Origin: a virus
DNA length: 23,693 nt
Virus record (IMG/VR): IMGVR_UViG_3300001979_000005
Location: 1-23,693 of that record
Direction: 5' to 3' (one strand)
Each line of letters opens with the position of its first letter. The stretch's first letter is position 1. Positions 20,961 through 23,693 of this stretch are shown here, piece by piece. The position numbers were made by a program, and so were the translations under genes. The notes under the pieces were generated by a model. It did no database searches. It worked only from the letters and a program-made list of their open reading frames with translations, and had not been told where the DNA came from.

Positions 20961-20961
20961 A

Positions 20962-21222
20962 ATGATCACCATCGAACCTACAACCGTCAATCCGATGCCT
21001 CTGCAGCGCCCGCGTCTGCGTCGCAGCGATGTGCCGAATTATCTCGCCTCTAAGCACGGCATCGACATTGCGGTCTCTACACTCGCCAAGATGGCAACTG
21101 TTGGCGGCGGGCCGGCCATGCAGTATAGCGGTCGCATTCCTCTTTACCACCTTCAGGACTTGGATAATTGGGCCGAAGAGCGCCTTTCGAAGGCCGTCCG
21201 CTCAACCTCGGAGCGAGGTTGA
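20962..21222 (+). CDS. AlpA/excisionase-like DNA-binding protein
   Basis: The ATG at 20962 is preceded by AAAGGAAAA and gives 86 residues. The core RRSDVPNYLASKHGIDIAVSTLAKMATVGGGPAMQYSGRIPLYHLQDLDNWAEERLS is a MerR/AlpA-type winged helix in which the second helix is followed by a G-rich turn and Y...DLDNWA end, the usual pattern of phage excisionases and AlpA regulators. The last codons form part of the terminator stem. It is the last gene of the rightward operon and the nearest DNA-binding gene to the integrase, which makes an excisionase role plausible. A transcription regulator is the alternative. Confidence 0.62.
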   Translation: MITIEPTTVNPMPLQRPRLRRSDVPNYLASKHGIDIAVSTLAKMATVGGGPAMQYSGRIPLYHLQDLDNWAEERLSKAVRSTSERG

Positions 21223-21226
21223 GCGG
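21198..21226 (+). terminator. 13-bp-stem hairpin ending the rightward operon
   Basis: CCGCTCAACCTCG (21198-21210) and CGAGGTTGAGCGG (21214-21226) pair perfectly over a GAG loop. The stop codon of the AlpA-like gene lies inside the second arm. There is no T-run, only CCCAAAAC. Confidence 0.65.
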
Positions 21227-21298
21227 GGCCCAAAACTAAGTCAGATGGCACTAGCTTCCGCAAAATATTTCTGGTTTTTCCCGAAGATCTAAGTGTAG

Positions 21299-22024
21299 AT
21301 GGCTGGAACTGATTATATTGCGAAGTTTAGGGCTATGAACGTGTCGGATGAGCTTTCCAGGATCGAGAAAAAAGTTGAAGGACTAGCAGACGCAGAAATT
21401 GCGACAACCTGCCAACCATATCTGCTTAGCAAGCTAGGCAAGGATCTCGGCGCCGACCTCAAAATCATCAAGCAAGAAGCGAAAAGCCTCGCTGATTTCA
21501 TAAAGAGTAGGTTTCCCGATAAATACGAAATAATAATCACTGGCGATTACAAGAATATTCAGTCCATAATTTTAAAGAACGCTAGGGATGTTGCTTACAA
21601 AGCGACCGAAGAAAAAGAAGAGGAGAAGAAGACAGAACGATTTAATTATCGTTTTTGGGCAGCATTCTCTGTACCATTAGAAGGCGACTCGCGCTTCTTG
21701 AACATTGAGAACTTTACATTTGAAGATACTCAGTCTTCGCCATCGAGTTCCCACGAGCTTATTGAGCCTGAGTATATTGCACCGACGGATATAAAGGAAC
21801 GCGATAAGGCAATCGCTCAAAACATTCATCGCTGGATTGAGCAAAGAGGCTTTAAGACTGAACAGTTCTTGGCAAGGCCTCATTTTGGCAGGAGTGCCAG
21901 CGCCTCCGGTGGACAAGCCCGGACGCTGCTGCACGCTGTCATAGAGACGCTGGACAAGAAACAGTTATCCTCTGTCTCTTTGCCTTTGGACGTCGTCGCT
22001 ACCTTGCTTAATAAAAGTGTTTGA
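21299..22024 (+). CDS. Unknown protein, first gene of a two-gene accessory cassette
   Basis: This 241-residue protein is not one I recognise. The N-terminal 80 residues are helical and charged (LSRIEKKVEGLADAEIATTCQPYLLSKLGKDLGADLKIIKQEAKSLADFIKSRF). A highly charged stretch (EEKEEEKKTE) follows at about 102-111, then a beta-rich segment (FNYRFWAAFSVPLEGDSRFLNIENFTFED) and a C-terminal helical domain with GRSASASGGQARTLLHAVIETL. The DNA is clearly more AT-rich than the rest (two lines I counted were 47% and 35% GC against about 60% elsewhere). The ATG at 21299 has only a weak ribosome site; an ATG at 21335 has AGGG very close to it. It ends 23 bases before its partner gene. Confidence 0.6.
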   Translation: MAGTDYIAKFRAMNVSDELSRIEKKVEGLADAEIATTCQPYLLSKLGKDLGADLKIIKQEAKSLADFIKSRFPDKYEIIITGDYKNIQSIILKNARDVAYKATEEKEEEKKTERFNYRFWAAFSVPLEGDSRFLNIENFTFEDTQSSPSSSHELIEPEYIAPTDIKERDKAIAQNIHRWIEQRGFKTEQFLARPHFGRSASASGGQARTLLHAVIETLDKKQLSSVSLPLDVVATLLNKSV

Positions 22025-22047
22025 TGGGCTAGGTGCTAGAGCGAGCA

Positions 22048-22926
22048 ATGACAGAATATTCTCTTGTCATCGCGGGCCTGCCGGTCCCATTTTTTGATCG
22101 ACTTCGGAAGGAAGCCGAAAACAGAATCGCTCCGGGTGGAAAGCTCTTTGTAACCCCAACCGCGTGGTCAAATGGCTACGACCCTAAGCACGCGGATCAT
22201 CTCTTGAAACAAGTTTATGAGCATTGCTTAGGGAAGCCCGAGAAAGATCCCGTTGTAACGCTGCTGCTGTATGTCGATTACGGCGATAAGAGCACAGCCA
22301 GCCTTTTAGAAAAATTCTTCCCTTTCGCACTCCCCCGACGACTGGTTTTGCCCGACCTAGAAGCCGCGCGGAACAAGCCGGAACGCAACAAATTACTGAA
22401 CGACTTTGCGATTGAGATTATTCAGGCAAGCAGAAGCGTGAGGGCGACATCGAATGTAATTTCCCACCGAACTAATGTTCGCAACCTCAATCCTCTACTG
22501 CTGCCGGTCCGCAATTTCGGTAGCGACAATCTGACGCAACTTCTCCGAAAGATATATGGCGAAGCAGCCCACAGCGAAGATCCGGACAAGTTGGTTGGCG
22601 AAGAGATAGATAGGTTTCTGTCCAAGCACCCTTGGGCAACACCGCCTGATGCGAAGAAACACGCGCTGTCTGACGGAGTTCTTTATTTCAAAAGTCCAGG
22701 CAACGACCGCCACGGGTATTTGAGGAACAGCGTCGCAAAAAGTCACCCGATCGATTGCTTGCTGAATGCTAGAAGCCGTCTCGGCGGAGCGTATGACTAT
22801 TGCCTTCATTATGACTGCACACCGGTCAAAGGAAAGCTGAAGTCAGCCTATGAAAACTGCCATGGCCACGACAGCCCGCCGAAAAAAACACACGTGAACA
22901 TCGCACCCAACGATTTTATTATTTAA
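22048..22926 (+). CDS. Unknown protein with C-terminal Cys/His region, second cassette gene
   Basis: The ATG at 22048, with AGAGCGAG upstream, gives 292 residues; a GTG at 22033 is the alternative. I do not recognise the family. The central part has alternating helices and short strands (VVTLLLYVDYGDKSTASLLEKFFPFALPRRLVLPDLE), and the C-terminal 60 residues are rich in possible ligands: C-L-H-Y-D-C, then N-C-H-G-H-D, then THVNIAPNDFII. This could be a metal-binding or nuclease-like site. Like its partner it has foreign, AT-richer composition. It is followed by two hairpin terminators, so the pair is a closed transcription unit. Confidence 0.6.
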   Translation: MTEYSLVIAGLPVPFFDRLRKEAENRIAPGGKLFVTPTAWSNGYDPKHADHLLKQVYEHCLGKPEKDPVVTLLLYVDYGDKSTASLLEKFFPFALPRRLVLPDLEAARNKPERNKLLNDFAIEIIQASRSVRATSNVISHRTNVRNLNPLLLPVRNFGSDNLTQLLRKIYGEAAHSEDPDKLVGEEIDRFLSKHPWATPPDAKKHALSDGVLYFKSPGNDRHGYLRNSVAKSHPIDCLLNARSRLGGAYDYCLHYDCTPVKGKLKSAYENCHGHDSPPKKTHVNIAPNDFII

Positions 22927-22940
22927 GATCAATAAGAAAA

Positions 22941-22969
22941 GGCCGATGTCGCTATTAGCGCCATCGGCC
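22941..22969 (+). terminator. Terminator of the two-gene cassette
   Basis: GGCCGATG (22941-22948) pairs with CATCGGCC (22962-22969), extended internally by GCT/AGC. AAGAAAA precedes it and CTGCTTT follows, so it could act in both directions. Confidence 0.7.
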
Positions 22970-22980
22970 CTGCTTTGAAA

Positions 22981-23015
22981 CGGGTCGCGTGAAAGCGCGA
23001 TACCCGCATATTTTT
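22981..23015 (+). terminator. Second, tandem terminator
   Basis: CGGGT-CGCG (22981-22989) pairs with CGCG-ACCCG (22996-23006), with AT bulged out, and is followed by CATATTTTTGC. This has the usual form of an intrinsic terminator. Confidence 0.65.
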
Positions 23016-23460
23016 GCTTGCCTTTCGAACAACGAGATTATGCGTTCCTCTACCGCAACTTATCTCTCACACCTACGGATCGTAACAACCACTAAGGAGG
23101 CGCCCGGCCGGACGAAGTCCAAAGTCTAGATGTTACGAACACGCTCAAATTAACCCGCAAGCAGGTAATTCAAGCTTCGGATGGCTTTCCAGATTTCCTC
23201 AAGGGAAATCCAGTCCACACGCGTGTGCTCGTACTGTAAAACGCATATGCAGCAAAAAAGATCGTTGTTGCAAGCGCTTTTTTTTGCAAGTGCCTCGTAG
23301 GCCCTCAATCATTATTGAATGGACGTTAACACGCCTTAAACGCTGCTGCCAGTTACCTATGTGGGTAACCGCCAACCGTTTTCAATGCCACCAAGAGTTA
23401 TAGCAAGTTTTTTGAGCCGACAACTGCGATCCCGTGTTCTTCCGGCAGACGCTTGCAAAA
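23016..23460. other. Non-coding region between cassette and integrase
   Basis: No convincing gene lies here. Small inverted repeats are GATTTCC/GGAAATC (23192-23210) and GTTACC/GGTAAC (23352-23369); CGTAACA (23081-23087) and TGTTACG (23131-23137) form a distant pair. TTGCAAGYGC occurs at 23268 and 23284 on the plus strand, and its complement CGCTTGCAA at 23450. Such repeats next to an integrase could be arm-type sites; no att core can be defined from one end. Confidence 0.4.
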
Positions 23461-23693
23461 CTACTCCTGAGTGTCTGTCATCATCATTCTAAGCACCTCA
23501 CCGGAAACTTTGTTCGCCGCCGCGATCAGGACGCTGTCAAGATGGTGGACATATCGTTGCGTGACGTTGCCCGCCGCATGCCCCAAAAGCGCAGAAATAG
23601 TGATCTCGGTAAATCCGAGATCACCCGCCACACTGGCATACGAATGCCGTAGCGTATGCGAAGTGACGCCTTCTAGCCCCGCTCTTTCCGTCA
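23461..23693 (-). CDS. int: Tyrosine integrase, C-terminal part (5' end outside window)
   Basis: Only the last 76 residues are present. They hold the end of the catalytic domain: HTLRHSYAS (the His and Arg of box II), LLGH (the second His), and NVTQRYVHH with the nucleophile Tyr. After it comes a helix (VLIAAANKVSGEVLRMM) and a TAG at 23461. This is a phage-type integrase that would integrate and excise the prophage by recombination between att sites. It is on the minus strand, convergent with the cassette, and its beginning lies to the right of the window, so the prophage end is expected near there. The catalytic residues make the family call firm. Confidence 0.9.
   Translation of the reverse strand, partial: TERAGLEGVTSHTLRHSYASVAGDLGFTEITISALLGHAAGNVTQRYVHHLDSVLIAAANKVSGEVLRMMMTDTQE

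Noticed and set aside
23091-23100. TAAGGAGG, a perfect ribosome-site sequence
   Set aside because: The next ATG opens only a seven-codon frame, and no gene follows.

Overview
The window is most of the interior of a temperate, contractile-tailed prophage, seen from its baseplate genes on the left to its integrase on the right. The host is probably an alphaproteobacterium of the order Hyphomicrobiales (Brucella/Ochrobactrum, Agrobacterium or Rhizobium-like). This is inferred from the high-GC codon use and the style of the early genes; no host gene, tRNA or rRNA is present to prove it.

Layout, left to right. (1) 1-10966, all on the minus strand, is the late operon read leftwards: a minor tail Z-like protein, a candidate cos region, small and large terminase, portal, a gpW-like connector, a ClpP-type head protease with a nested scaffold, decoration protein D, major capsid E, a head-tail joining candidate, an unknown virion protein, baseplate spike V, a HIT-family cargo gene and a partial gp25-like baseplate protein. 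The head is lambda-like, while V and gp25 are baseplate proteins of contractile tails. (2) 10967-11200 is a structured, gene-free leader with a terminator-like hairpin. (3) 11201-16730, minus strand, is a tightly coupled operon (mostly ATGA or GTGA overlaps): a CII-like regulator, small DNA-binding-type proteins, a DNA methyltransferase, a lambda O-like replication protein carrying possible iterons, and last a phage NusG/RfaH-like protein directly ahead of the late operon. (4) 16742-18560 is the lysogeny switch: a Cro-like gene, a LexA/CI-type self-cleaving repressor, a small zinc-ribbon gene and two sets of palindromic operators. (5) 18561-21222, plus strand, is a rightward early operon of small genes separated by strong hairpins, two of which are an identical 48-bp repeat; it includes a DUF2303 protein and an AlpA/Xis-like protein, and ends at a 13-bp-stem terminator. 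(6) 21299-22926 is an AT-richer two-gene cassette of unknown function followed by tandem terminators, placed like an accessory or defence cargo. (7) 23016-23460 is non-coding, and 23461-23693 is the C-terminal end of a minus-strand tyrosine integrase.

How it should work. CI holds down leftward and rightward promoters whose -35/-10 spacers both contain GCGATTATCGC. After induction, the leftward operon makes the replication protein, which may act on an origin inside its own gene, and ends by making the NusG-like factor. That factor is well placed to carry polymerase through the structured leader and its terminator into the head and tail genes. The points most worth a second look are this NusG-leader pair, the intragenic origin candidate, the cos candidate, the hairpin elements of the early operon and the unknown two-gene cassette.
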